A stretch of DNA of 64,000 nt from Virgibacillus sp. 7505 (GTDB taxonomy: Bacteria; Bacillota; Bacilli; Bacillales; Amphibacillaceae). The notes beneath the pieces were generated by a model that was not told the origin of the DNA, did not search any database, and saw only the letters and a list, made by a program, of their open reading frames with translations. How positions within the stretch are numbered: position 1 is the stretch's first letter; every line of letters starts with the position of its first letter. The stretch covers positions 1 to 64,000 of the forward strand of contig NZ_NPBF01000033.1 in the NCBI RefSeq assembly GCF_002272135.1. The letters are read 5' to 3'. Of the stretch, positions 17,747-26,093 are shown in pieces. The translations under genes and the position numbers were made by a program.

Positions 17747-18946
17747 TTATGCAAATGTATAGCTTTCCAGCTGTACTGCTTTGTCAGTCTGCTCCCAAGG
17801 GAAGTTTTTATCTGTACGTCCGAAGTGACCGTATGCAGCCGTATCTTTGTAGATTGGCTGACGCAGGTTCAGCATTTTGATGATGCCGGCAGGACGAAGA
17901 TCGAATAGATCGCGTACTGCTTTCACCAATGCCTCTTCGGATTGTTTGCTTGTTCCAAAAGTATCGATACTGATGGAAACTGGTTCAGCAACACCGATTG
18001 CATAAGCAAGCTGTACTTCACATTTATCAGCAAGACCTGCTGCAACAATGTTCTTCGCAACATAACGTGCTGCATAAGCACCGGAACGGTCCACTTTCGT
18101 AGCATCTTTTCCGCTGAATGCTCCGCCGCCGTGACGAGCATAGCCGCCATACGTATCAACGATGATTTTACGGCCAGTCAGACCTGCATCACCTTGCGGT
18201 CCGCCGATAACGAAACGACCTGTCGGGTTGATGATGTATTTCGTATTTTCGTCCAGCAATTCCGCCGGAACAACAGGTTTGATAACAAGCTCTTTCAAAT
18301 CAGCGTGGATCTGAGATTGCTCGACTTCCGGATGATGCTGCGTGGAGATGACAATCGTATCAATACGTACTGGCTGATCGTTTTCATCATATTCTACTGT
18401 TACTTGTGTTTTCCCATCCGGGCGTAAGTAATCCACAGTCTCATCTTTGCGTATCTTCGCCAATTGCTTGGATAGACGGTGCGCCAGTGAAATTGGCAGA
18501 GGCATGTATTCTGGTGTTTCATTGCTTGCATAGCCAAACATCAAGCCTTGGTCACCTGCGCCGATTGCATCGATTTCTTCGTCTGTCATCAGCCCTTCAC
18601 GAGCCTCAAGCGCCTGATCGACACCGCCTGCGATATCAGGAGATTGCTCATCGATTGCAGTCAATACAGCACATGTATCAGCATCAAAGCCATATTTCGC
18701 ACGTGTATAACCAATTTCCTTGATTGTTCTACGGACAATGCTTTGGATATCAACATAAGCGCTTGTTGTGATTTCACCTGCAACAAGTACAAGCCCTGTC
18801 GTAACAGTCGTCTCACAAGCAACACGGGCATTCGGATCCTTAGCTAGTATTTCATCTAATATAGCATCCGAAATCTGATCACAGATTTTATCCGGATGGC
18901 CTTCAGTAACGGATTCTGAGGTAAATAATCGACGATTAGCAGTCAT
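17747..18946 (-). CDS. metK: S-adenosylmethionine synthetase
   Basis: A 399-residue methionine adenosyltransferase that makes SAM from methionine and ATP. The N-terminal [21 protein letters not shown], the [12 protein letters not shown] hexapeptide and the GGGAFSGKD phosphate loop are intact. The start was set at the ATG before TANRRLF because GGGGGATTTGGCAG lies upstream; a longer open frame extends into the leader. A SAM-I riboswitch precedes the gene, so high SAM should stop its transcription. Confidence 0.97.
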   Translation of the reverse strand: MTANRRLFTSESVTEGHPDKICDQISDAILDEILAKDPNARVACETTVTTGLVLVAGEITTSAYVDIQSIVRRTIKEIGYTRAKYGFDADTCAVLTAIDEQSPDIAGGVDQALEAREGLMTDEEIDAIGAGDQGLMFGYASNETPEYMPLPISLAHRLSKQLAKIRKDETVDYLRPDGKTQVTVEYDENDQPVRIDTIVISTQHHPEVEQSQIHADLKELVIKPVVPAELLDENTKYIINPTGRFVIGGPQGDAGLTGRKIIVDTYGGYARHGGGAFSGKDATKVDRSGAYAARYVAKNIVAAGLADKCEVQLAYAIGVAEPVSISIDTFGTSKQSEEALVKAVRDLFDLRPAGIIKMLNLRQPIYKDTAAYGHFGRTDKNFPWEQTDKAVQLESYTFA

Positions 18947-19085
18947 TCTGCCAAATCCCCCTTCAACTACGATTAATACGGAAGTTTTACTCTTTCCAAG
19001 TATGTTATTAAGAAACTTGATAATGGGTGAAGGTTGAAAGAGCACTACCAATAGTATTGCTCTTTTTCTGTTATTAAGCCGTTAC

Positions 19086-19120
19086 ATAAAAAAAACCTTC
19101 CATCATAACAGAAGGATGGC
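19086..19120 (-). terminator. Riboswitch-controlled terminator of metK
   Basis: CCTTC-TGTTATGATG-GAAGG followed by eight T residues on the minus strand, immediately after the aptamer. CCATC/GATGG offers a competing pairing. Confidence 0.8.
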
Positions 19121-19127
19121 TTATTCC

Positions 19128-19236
19128 CTCTCTTATCGTTCAAGGTATCCCTTGCTCAGGTTGAGCACCATTTCACAAATGTGACGGTTGCCGGGTTTCT
19201 TAGGGCCTGTCCCTCCGCCTACTCTGAATAAGAGTG
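19128..19236 (-). promoter_or_regulatory. SAM-I (S-box) riboswitch of metK
   Basis: The minus strand shows the conserved S-box core: CTCTTAT...AGAG for P1/P2, GGAGGGA, GGCCC, GAAACCCGGCAACC and GGTGCT...CAAGG, closed by GATAAGAG. A terminator with a T8 tract follows, so SAM binding should turn metK off. Confidence 0.97.
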
Positions 19237-19252
19237 TTTTCCGTTCGCAACT

Positions 19253-19281
19253 ATGTTATCGGAACAGCCTACAGAAGTCAA
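19253..19281 (-). promoter_or_regulatory. Sigma-A promoter of the metK leader
   Basis: TTGACT (19276-19281) and TAACAT (19253-19258) are separated by 17 bp on the minus strand, a short distance upstream of the S-box. Confidence 0.65.
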
Positions 19282-19380
19282 CAAAATCATGTTAATACCA
19301 ACTAAAAAACTCGGAATTATAATTCAATAAAGCATCCACTTATTGATTGCATTTTAAAATAGTATGTATTAATATTTTAA

Positions 19381-19391
19381 TGTGTTATACT
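19381..19391 (+). promoter_or_regulatory. CcpN box overlapping the pckA -10 element
   Basis: TGTGTTATACT matches the reported CcpN motif TRTGHYATAYW at every position and contains the likely -10 TATACT of pckA. In B. subtilis, CcpN represses pckA and gapB during glycolytic growth. The ccpN gene itself is not in this window. Confidence 0.7.
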
Positions 19392-19421
19392 AATTAAAAA
19401 TTTAAAAAAGGCGGGATCCAG

Positions 19422-21005
19422 ATGCGAATGATGCACGCGTTAACAGCGTTAGAAGAAATGCGCTCCCAATCCAATGTAAGAAAAAACCTATCCGCGGCTC
19501 AGCTGACGGAGGCGGCATTGTCCCGCCAAGAAGCACGTCTGACAAAGACTGGTGCTCTGCGGGCTGCGACAGGAAAATATACCGGCCGCTCACCAAAAGA
19601 TAAATTCATCGTCAAAGACGAGCTTTCCGAAAACAAAGTGGACTGGGGAAAAGTCAACCAGCCTATCAGCGAAGAAATATTCGAACACTTATTAGGTAAA
19701 GTCGTCGACTACCTGCAGGCGCAGGAAGAAGTTTTCTCATTCCAAGGGTTTGCCGGAGCTGATGAACGCTACCACCTTCCGATACAGGTTATCAATGAAT
19801 ACGCTTGGCATAATCTGTTCGCCCACCAATTGTTCATCCGGCCGAGTGAAGAAGAGCTGGCAGCACATAAACCTGCATTCACTGTCATCTCTGCTCCTGG
19901 TGTAAAAGCAGATCCGCTAGTCGATGGCACTAATTCAGAAGCATTTGTAATCGTCTCTTTCAAACAGCGCGTAATCGTGATAGGCGGTACAGAATATGCC
20001 GGGGAAATGAAGAAATCCATTTTCTCTGTAATGAATTTTCTCCTGCCACAGCAGGAGATCCTTCCGATGCACTGCTCAGCCAACGTCGGGCCTGATGGTG
20101 ATACAACCCTCTTCTTCGGTTTATCCGGAACAGGTAAGACGACACTATCAGCTGATCCGAACAGACCTTTGATCGGGGATGACGAACACGGCTGGTCACC
20201 TGATGGTATCTTCAATATTGAAGGCGGCTGTTACGCTAAGTGCATCAATCTTTCCGCTGAAAAAGAACCGGAAATTCATGGCGCCATCAAATTCGGTACG
20301 ATTCTTGAAAATGTAGCAGTTGATGAAGCTGGTGTTTGTGATTATGAAGATGGATCTGTAACGGAAAACACACGTGCAGCTTACCCGATTGACTACATCA
20401 AGGGCAGCCTGCCGAAGAGCTTGGCAGGTCATCCAAAAACAATCGTCTTCCTGACAGCAGATGCGACCGGCGTCCTGCCGCCAATCAGTAAACTGACAAC
20501 TGAACAGGCAATGTATCACTTCCTTAGCGGCTATACGAGCAAGCTTGCCGGAACAGAGCGAGGCGTCACAGAACCTGAAGCAACATTCTCGACTTGCTTC
20601 GGTGCTCCATTCCTGCCGCTGGCACCTTCTGTTTATGCTGATATGCTCGGGGAAAAAATCAGTGAGCATCAAGCAGAGGTATATCTAGTCAATACCGGCT
20701 GGACGGGTGGAGATTATCACTCCGGTTCCCGAATGAAGCTTGCTTTTACAAGAGCAATGGTTCAGGCTGCTCTCAGCGGAGAACTGCATGATACAGAGAC
20801 TACGCAAGATCCAATCTTCGGCCTGCATGTTCCTGTCTCTATTGCAAATGTGCCAGCAGAGCTGCTGATGCCGGAAAATGCATGGGAGGATAAAGCTGCT
20901 TACAAAGCGAAGGCACAAGAACTTGCAGTAAAATTCCACCAAAATTTTGCTAAATTCGATTTCATTGATGAAGCTGTCCGCCAAGCGGGACCGCTATACA
21001 GATAA
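19422..21005 (+). CDS. pckA: Phosphoenolpyruvate carboxykinase (ATP)
   Basis: A 527-residue gluconeogenic enzyme converting oxaloacetate and ATP to phosphoenolpyruvate. Conserved segments are [17 protein letters not shown], the P-loop [11 protein letters not shown], and GDDEHGWS for the kinase metal site. [17 protein letters not shown] precedes them. The C-terminal [10 protein letters not shown] stretch is intact. The ATG at 19422 follows AAAAGGCGGGATCCA; a second ATG two codons later is possible. It is divergent from metK, as in B. subtilis, and carries a CcpN-type box at its promoter. Confidence 0.97.
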   Translation: MRMMHALTALEEMRSQSNVRKNLSAAQLTEAALSRQEARLTKTGALRAATGKYTGRSPKDKFIVKDELSENKVDWGKVNQPISEEIFEHLLGKVVDYLQAQEEVFSFQGFAGADERYHLPIQVINEYAWHNLFAHQLFIRPSEEELAAHKPAFTVISAPGVKADPLVDGTNSEAFVIVSFKQRVIVIGGTEYAGEMKKSIFSVMNFLLPQQEILPMHCSANVGPDGDTTLFFGLSGTGKTTLSADPNRPLIGDDEHGWSPDGIFNIEGGCYAKCINLSAEKEPEIHGAIKFGTILENVAVDEAGVCDYEDGSVTENTRAAYPIDYIKGSLPKSLAGHPKTIVFLTADATGVLPPISKLTTEQAMYHFLSGYTSKLAGTERGVTEPEATFSTCFGAPFLPLAPSVYADMLGEKISEHQAEVYLVNTGWTGGDYHSGSRMKLAFTRAMVQAALSGELHDTETTQDPIFGLHVPVSIANVPAELLMPENAWEDKAAYKAKAQELAVKFHQNFAKFDFIDEAVRQAGPLYR

Positions 21006-21039
21006 AAAGAACTGCCCCATAATCGGGGCAGTTCTTTTA
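21004..21039. terminator. Bidirectional terminator pckA / ytkD
   Basis: AAAAGAACTGCCCC / GGGGCAGTTCTTTT with a five-base loop lies between the converging stop codons. T- or A-runs on both sides suit termination in either direction. Confidence 0.92.
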
Positions 21040-21513
21040 CATTGTCTTTTCAAACTTATCTATATGGTGCAATGCACTAGGCAGCACCTTATCTTTCATC
21101 ATAAAGCTATATTCTGCATGCTGTGCCAGATGGGAAGGGAACTTCTCGACCAGTACTGGTCCATATGTTTCCAAGTAATTGGATTTCTTTTTCAGTTCCG
21201 AAATGATGGCATAATAGACATTCTTTACGATATGTCCAGCCTTGCCAGCTACGAAGTACTGACCGACATACTTCAGCTGCTGAACAACACCGCCAGTCTC
21301 CTCCATTACCTCCCGCAAAGCAGCGTGCTCAGCGGTTTCTCCTTTTTCCACCTTGCCGCCAGGGAACTCCAATCCCCGATCCTTATGACGCGTGAGCAGC
21401 CATTTGCTGCCGTATCGGCAAATCACCCACACATGTTTAGGCTGATCAGAAAATGGATGATCGGCAAAAGACATCTTCACTTCATTATTGTAGTAATCTC
21501 TGAACGTAATCAT
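21037..21513 (-). CDS. ytkD: Nudix hydrolase YtkD (nucleoside triphosphatase, 8-oxo-dGTPase type)
   Basis: A 158-residue Nudix protein. The Nudix box reads GKVEKGETAEHAALREVMEETGG, matching Gx5Ex7REUxEExGU in its metal-binding Glu residues. B. subtilis YtkD removes oxidised and normal purine nucleoside triphosphates and also has a role in RNA decapping-like hydrolysis. The place next to pckA supports this assignment. It converges on pckA with a shared terminator. The preceding gene (21541-22056) lies 27 bp upstream in the same direction, so they may be co-transcribed. Confidence 0.9.
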   Translation of the reverse strand: MITFRDYYNNEVKMSFADHPFSDQPKHVWVICRYGSKWLLTRHKDRGLEFPGGKVEKGETAEHAALREVMEETGGVVQQLKYVGQYFVAGKAGHIVKNVYYAIISELKKKSNYLETYGPVLVEKFPSHLAQHAEYSFMMKDKVLPSALHHIDKFEKTM

Positions 21514-21540
21514 CTTCCCACTGCCTTCTTCACATCAAAC

Positions 21541-22056
21541 CTACAAGTATTTGACTGCTGCGATCTTCCAGCCTCCGTCATACAAGAATTTGATCTCGAT
21601 TGTATAGTTACCGTGCAAATCATCGGTATTGCTTTGTGTAATTGTAACATACTTATCGGAGTCTGTTTCCACTTTGTATGAATTATCAGGATTGAACCAA
21701 GCAGGTGTCTCCGTTGGCAGAATATACAAGCCATCCGCTTCCTCAGTGAAATAGAAATCGACAATCGGCCCGCTAACATCTCTGGTAGCCACTTCGTCAA
21801 AACTTTTTAGCAAATCTTCCTTCGTACTATAATTTAGAACTTTGTAATTTGTATCAATGTCCTGTGTGACTTTATCCATAAATGCATCTGTCAGTTGTAC
21901 TATTTGTTCTTTATTCAGTTCCGCCTTCTCGACAGTCTCATTTTTTTCAGCTGTAACTGCAGATATATTGTCTGTTTGGTATGATAGCGCGAATGTAAAT
22001 GGGACTAGGAGCATGATGATTGCAGCTATTGCTTTTTTCCAAGTTGGTTGAAGCAT
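21541..22056 (-). CDS. Hypothetical exported protein
   Basis: A 171-residue protein not recognised as a named family. Residues about 7-26 form a hydrophobic helix after a short positive start (QPTWKK), consistent with an uncleaved anchor or signal peptide. The rest is a soluble acidic domain with a pattern of helices followed by strands (VDFYFTEEADGLYIL, YVTITQS, YTIEIKFLYDGGWKIAAVKYL), reminiscent of NTF2-like extracellular domains. The ATG follows AAGGAGGACTATTT. It lies just upstream of ytkD in the same direction. Confidence 0.75.
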   Translation of the reverse strand: MLQPTWKKAIAAIIMLLVPFTFALSYQTDNISAVTAEKNETVEKAELNKEQIVQLTDAFMDKVTQDIDTNYKVLNYSTKEDLLKSFDEVATRDVSGPIVDFYFTEEADGLYILPTETPAWFNPDNSYKVETDSDKYVTITQSNTDDLHGNYTIEIKFLYDGGWKIAAVKYL

Positions 22057-22257
22057 AAATAGTCCTCCTTATGTAGTCATGTTATAGGTATTCCTCATCT
22101 GTAAGCATTTAAAACCCTGAATGTTTGTAGGATTTTCATACTGTTTGTCGCTTTCTGACACTTAACCTCAATTAAGTATTCAAACGCTATATTTGAAAAA
22201 GTGTTGTTCCTATAAAAGAATATGCATCTGATTTGTAAAATAAAGGGAGGTGAGCAT

Positions 22258-22320
22258 ATGAATTACAAATGGCTTGATGAAGAATTACATACAACACGTT
22301 TAACTCAAAATCCTTTCTAA
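22258..22320 (+). CDS. Candidate 20-residue peptide
   Basis: An ATG is preceded by AAGGGAGGTGAGCAT, close to an ideal Shine-Dalgarno sequence at proper spacing, and opens a 20-codon frame (MNYKWLDEEL...QNPF) ending in TAA. No family is recognised. It could be a real micropeptide, a leader peptide, or the surviving start of a truncated gene. No downstream gene follows on the plus strand for 700 bp, which argues against a classical leader. Confidence 0.4.
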   Translation: MNYKWLDEELHTTRLTQNPF

Positions 22321-22403
22321 TTTATCTGGCTAACAAAAGATAATGGATGGTTATTCTTGATGAAGCACTGCTATCTAAGTTTGTTTATACTAGTCAGCCA
22401 CCA

Positions 22404-22733
22404 CTATTTCCAATCCTGCGGTGCAGCTGATTCTTCCCAGTGAAGCAGAAGCGGATCAGAATAAAACAATTCCTTCGGCTGATGATATAAAGTTCTGAAG
22501 AAAAACTTATCTATGCAGCTTAGCCTCTCACTTGCCACAATACTTAAATTTACAGATGGCAATAGATGCTTCTGCAGACGGAGATTCAGCTGCGATTGAT
22601 ATCGATCAGCTATAACATAGGAAGACTCCAATCGTATGGAACCGATTCAGATACTGCCGAAGCTCGAAATACCCCGGACATAACAGCTTACCCATCCTCT
22701 GACTTCTAATAGCTTTATAATGACGTGAGTATT
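22404..22733 (-). pseudogene. Possible decayed gene fragment, unidentified
   Basis: Two overlapping minus-strand open stretches in different frames join around 22633 into a protein-like sequence (upstream part with PGYFELRQYLNRFHTI, downstream part with LSCIDKFFFRTLYHQPKEL). Neither part has a ribosome binding site. Amino acid composition looks coding, but the family is not recognised. A frameshifted remnant is one explanation, chance another. Confidence 0.25.
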
Positions 22734-23023
22734 AACAACTGCTGCTCCCTAAAGTAAGTATTTAACCTGACTCTAGTGCTGATGTCTCACTCCTCATCTA
22801 GGTATTATGCTTCCCTTTTGTAATCATTTCCAAAAAGTTTGTAGTTACTTATTACTGAATGTAGAATTTTGTAGGAAATTGTGAAGCGAATTCATGTAAA
22901 ATACGTAATGAATTGATAAGCTTTCCATACGGACTAATTTTTGACATCTATTGTAATAAGACATGCTCCGTTTGTAATAAGGTAACGGGGTCCGTGAAAA
23001 GCAAATTATTTTGGAGGGATTAG

Positions 23024-23845
23024 ATGAAATCGGTAAAACACCTTGGCTGGTTAGTATTAGCACTGGCACTATTCTTGACTGGATGCGGAACAGACAGCGC
23101 TTCTACAGATGCGGAAGGCAAAGAAAAGAAAGGCCCGACGCCGGAAGAAATACTGCAAAAATCCGCCGAAGCCAATGAAAACTTGAATAGCTATGATATG
23201 GATATGACAATGGATATGGACGTTAAAGCTTCTGGAATGGATCAATCCATGACTACAACAGCAGACGGTACTATCGTGATGGATCCACTTTCCTCAAAAC
23301 TCAGCATGGATTCCATGGGACAGCAATTCGATATGTACATCAAGGACAATATGATTTATATGTATGAGCCAGCATCCGATATGTGGATGAAGATGGATGC
23401 TGAATCAGAGATCGGCGCTTCACTTGGAACCGATCAGGTTGCACAGCCTTTGGATGAGCAAATCCAGCAAGTTAAAGATTTGGCAGAAAGTATCAAAGTA
23501 TCCGAAACGGATACGGAGTATGTACTTGATGTTGTAGTAGCAGAAGATAAGATGATGAGCTTTATGGAAGAACAGATGGGTGCAGCAGGCGAAAGCCTCG
23601 AGAGCATGGGTAACTTTACTTTCGATAAGTTCAATTACACGATCTCCATCGATAAAGAGACAAATTATCCGAAGAATATCAAATTGGATATGGTCATGAA
23701 GATGGAAGAAGCCGGTGACGAAGCGACCGTCAATGCATTGATGGATATGAATTACGAAAACTACAATGCAACAGACAGCATCGAAATTCCAGCTGAAGCA
23801 GATAGCGCAGTAGACATCTCTGATCAACCAGCTGCAACTTACTAA
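23024..23845 (+). CDS. DUF6612-type lipoprotein
   Basis: A 273-residue lipoprotein: signal helix, then lipobox LTGC with Cys at residue 21, and a charged linker. The mature domain starts PEEILQKSAEANENLNSYDMDMTMDM and is rich in Met/Asp, with alternating strands resembling the LolA/LppX-like concave beta-sheet fold found in many Gram-positive lipoproteins. The function is unknown; binding of a hydrophobic molecule is only an analogy. The ATG follows TTTTGGAGGGATTAG. It is monocistronic and convergent with a SurA/PrsA-like lipoprotein gene. Confidence 0.82.
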   Translation: MKSVKHLGWLVLALALFLTGCGTDSASTDAEGKEKKGPTPEEILQKSAEANENLNSYDMDMTMDMDVKASGMDQSMTTTADGTIVMDPLSSKLSMDSMGQQFDMYIKDNMIYMYEPASDMWMKMDAESEIGASLGTDQVAQPLDEQIQQVKDLAESIKVSETDTEYVLDVVVAEDKMMSFMEEQMGAAGESLESMGNFTFDKFNYTISIDKETNYPKNIKLDMVMKMEEAGDEATVNALMDMNYENYNATDSIEIPAEADSAVDISDQPAATY

Positions 23846-23850
23846 ACAAG

Positions 23851-23880
23851 AAAGGCACCAGGATACCCTGGTGCCTTTTC
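23851..23880. terminator. Bidirectional terminator between two lipoprotein genes
   Basis: AAAGGCACCAGG / CCTGGTGCCTTTT with a four-base loop lies between converging genes. Confidence 0.9.
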
Positions 23881-23883
23881 ACT

Positions 23884-24636
23884 TTAAATATTATATTTCA
23901 CATCTGCATCTTTTTCGAGCTCGTCCACTTTTTCAAGCATGACTGTCTGCAGGTTCTGCTGTTCCATTGTTGCTTTCAGCTGATCTTTGATGTCATCATA
24001 TTTTGGCAGGCTGTCTTCCTGTTCACTTTCTTTAGCCTGTTTTTCCATTTCTTCATAATATGTCTTCATATCGTCTTCTGTCACTTCTTTTGGTGAGAGC
24101 TCTTCATCCACATATTTATTTACAAGCAAACCTTCTTTCAAACGCTGCTTGTACTCATCTTCTGTTGTACCGGCAGCTTCCAAAGCTTCCTTGAATTTGT
24201 CTTCATTTTCGAACTGTTCTTTTGCAGATTGCATTTGCTCATCCACTTCTTTATCAGAAACCTCGTAGTTTTTCTTCTCCGCTTCCTGGAAAAGCAGTTC
24301 ATTTCCTACAAGACTTTTCAACACTTGGTCCTTTAATTCCTTCGCACCATCATCAGTTGTCGGATCCTCTCCGTTGGCCTGTGATTGCTGCTGAGCAGAA
24401 GAAAGAAGTGAATTATACTCTTCGCCTTTAATCTCCGTACCGTTGACAGTCGCAACTGTCTTATCCGGATCTACTTGCTGTTCCTCCATCTTTTTCTGCA
24501 TTTCTTCCATTTGCTTTTGTGCTTCTTCCTGGTCAGCTGTGGAAGCATTGTCAGATGATTTATCCTCATCATTCCCGCATGCAGCCAATACGATAGCTAG
24601 TACCAGCATCAGGCATAGGGTTGTAATACGTTTCAT
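23884..24636 (-). CDS. SurA N-terminal domain lipoprotein (PrsA-like, no PPIase domain)
   Basis: A 250-residue lipoprotein with lipobox LAAC (Cys at residue 20) followed by a very acidic, Gln/Glu-rich linker that is probably coiled coil. The core VATVNGTEIKGEEYN begins the SurA_N chaperone domain, continuing through KDQVLKSLVGNELLFQEAEKK. The length leaves no room for a rotamase (parvulin) domain, so this is a chaperone-type relative of PrsA rather than PrsA itself. It is likely to help fold exported proteins at the membrane/wall interface. Confidence 0.82.
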   Translation of the reverse strand: MKRITTLCLMLVLAIVLAACGNDEDKSSDNASTADQEEAQKQMEEMQKKMEEQQVDPDKTVATVNGTEIKGEEYNSLLSSAQQQSQANGEDPTTDDGAKELKDQVLKSLVGNELLFQEAEKKNYEVSDKEVDEQMQSAKEQFENEDKFKEALEAAGTTEDEYKQRLKEGLLVNKYVDEELSPKEVTEDDMKTYYEEMEKQAKESEQEDSLPKYDDIKDQLKATMEQQNLQTVMLEKVDELEKDADVKYNI

Positions 24637-24695
24637 AAAATAGAAACCCCTCTCTTCGTGTATGGTTACGAATGTAACATCTATTAGCTGTCAAC

Positions 24696-24932
24696 TCAAG
24701 TATACCACGTATTTTTAGTAGAAAAGTAAGAGAAAGGCGCCCAGTTAGAGGGCGCCTTTTCAAGCATACTGTTTTTTACTATTTTTATGATCTTTACTAT
24801 CAGGGCGGCATGTACGGCTCCCGGAACGAAAAAGATGAGTGTCAATACTAGATTAAGCAATGCTTTAAATGGCTTGCCCGTGAACAACACGGCAACAGGA
24901 GGCAATACAATTGCCAGCAGGTACATAAACAT
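24696..24932 (-). CDS. YqaE/Pmp3 family membrane protein with extended C-terminus
   Basis: A 78-residue protein with two TM helices; the family core LLAIVLPPVAVLFTGKP and LNLVLTLIFFVPGAVHAALIV is clear. Pmp3 proteins affect membrane potential and salt tolerance in yeast and plants; bacterial roles are little known. The ATG is behind AGAGGAGGAGTACCT. Usual length is about 50-55 residues. Here the frame runs on through a hairpin (24733-24760) for about 20 extra codons after KNSML. The extra tail is likely read-through of a terminator region rather than functional sequence. Confidence 0.85.
   Translation of the reverse strand: MFMYLLAIVLPPVAVLFTGKPFKALLNLVLTLIFFVPGAVHAALIVKIIKIVKNSMLEKAPSNWAPFSYFSTKNTWYT
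24733..24760. terminator. Hairpin inside the yqaE-like frame
   Basis: AAAGGCGCCC / GGGCGCCTTTT with a seven-base loop. The flanking T-runs are interrupted (TCTCTTACTTTT on the minus strand). It falls inside the coding frame of the YqaE/Pmp3 protein, upstream of its stop codon. Confidence 0.65.
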
Positions 24933-24992
24933 AGGTACTCCTCCTCTAAGCAGCATTACTATAGAAGTACCCTTATCTGCTCCCTTTGACAC

Positions 24993-26093
24993 CTATTCGC
25001 CAGCAGATACCTCTTTGGACACGTGCAGCAAGTAATCCAAATCCACCTCTACCCCGATTCCAGGTCCATCTGGAACTCGCATGCTTCCTTGTTCCACTCG
25101 CAGCGGCTTTATCAGCAGGTCTCGGTCGAAATAGCGATCAGATCCAGACAGATCACCAGGAATTGAAAATCCAGGCAAGGAGGCGAGCGCCAGATTATGC
25201 GCCTTCGATATACCAGTTTCCACCATTCCGCCGCACCAGACAGCTAAACCGGCCTGCTGGCATAAGTCATGGATACGGATCGCTTCCGTCAAGCCTCCTA
25301 CCCTGCCAATCTTGATATTGATGGTTCGGCACGCTCCCATTTCAAGAGCCTGCCAGGCATCCGAAAAGCTCTCCACTGTTTCATCAAGACAAATGGGCGT
25401 TTCCATGCGCTGCTGCAAGCGATGATGTAAAATTACATCTCCAGGCAAAAATGGCTGTTCGATCATCTGTAAGTTCAAACTGTCCAATTCGGCAAGCAAG
25501 GGGATATCCTCTTCCTTGTACATCCCATTACCGTCAATCATAAGCGGCAGCTCTGGATCAATTTCCTTGACCAGCTCAATGGCCTTGCGCTCATTATATT
25601 TAGTCACTTTCAGCTTGGCACGCTCAAAGCCTTGGCTGCGTATCATCTCAATAGTCTGTTCAAGATCATCGGACAAGCTGATGACCGCTCCTGCTTTCAC
25701 TTTCGTCCTTGTACCGCCGATGCAAGAAGCGAGGCTCTTACCCTGCTGCTTCGCGTATAAATCCCATACCGCTCCTTCGACAGCAGCCTTGGCCATTTGA
25801 TTGCCGACAATGCCTGCAAACAGCTGCGGTACTTCTGTCGGATGATTTAGCTTATTGGCGAATAAAAGCGGAAGTAAGGATTCCTGAAGCAAGCTCCAGC
25901 TCGATGCAACTGTTTCACTCGTATAAAAAGGAGCAGCAAAAGCAACTCCCTCGCCAAAGCCAGAACGCCCATCATGATCCTGAAGCTCGACAATGATGCC
26001 TTCTCTTTCGGTCAATGCACCAGCATGAGTCGTGAAAGGCTGTTTAAGCGGCAGTGTGTATCGGAATAGACGATAGCTTCTCAGTTCCATCAC
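24993..26093 (-). CDS. menC: o-Succinylbenzoate synthase
   Basis: A 366-residue enolase-superfamily enzyme that dehydrates SHCHC to o-succinylbenzoate in menaquinone synthesis. The barrel carries the Lys pair region AKLKVTKYN, the metal ligands LMIDGNGMY, MIEQPF and CLDETVES, and the second Lys region INIKIGRVGGL. Its start overlaps the menE stop by 4 bp, so the two are translationally coupled. It is the last gene of the menF-D-H-B-E-C series. Confidence 0.94.
   Translation of the reverse strand: MMELRSYRLFRYTLPLKQPFTTHAGALTEREGIIVELQDHDGRSGFGEGVAFAAPFYTSETVASSWSLLQESLLPLLFANKLNHPTEVPQLFAGIVGNQMAKAAVEGAVWDLYAKQQGKSLASCIGGTRTKVKAGAVISLSDDLEQTIEMIRSQGFERAKLKVTKYNERKAIELVKEIDPELPLMIDGNGMYKEEDIPLLAELDSLNLQMIEQPFLPGDVILHHRLQQRMETPICLDETVESFSDAWQALEMGACRTINIKIGRVGGLTEAIRIHDLCQQAGLAVWCGGMVETGISKAHNLALASLPGFSIPGDLSGSDRYFDRDLLIKPLRVEQGSMRVPDGPGIGVEVDLDYLLHVSKEVSAGE

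Larger units (their letters stand above)
22057..23023. other. Gene-poor 967-bp region
   Basis: Apart from a 20-codon frame with a strong ribosome binding site (22258-22320) and a possible decayed minus-strand gene (22404-22733), nothing in this stretch has coding character. It separates the ytkD block from the lipoprotein block and may be a site where ancestral genes were lost. Confidence 0.6.

Noticed and set aside
20947-21681. A 244-codon plus-strand reading frame across pckA end, ytkD and the next gene
   Set aside because: It runs antisense to the Nudix box of ytkD and through a terminator hairpin, and lacks a ribosome binding site.
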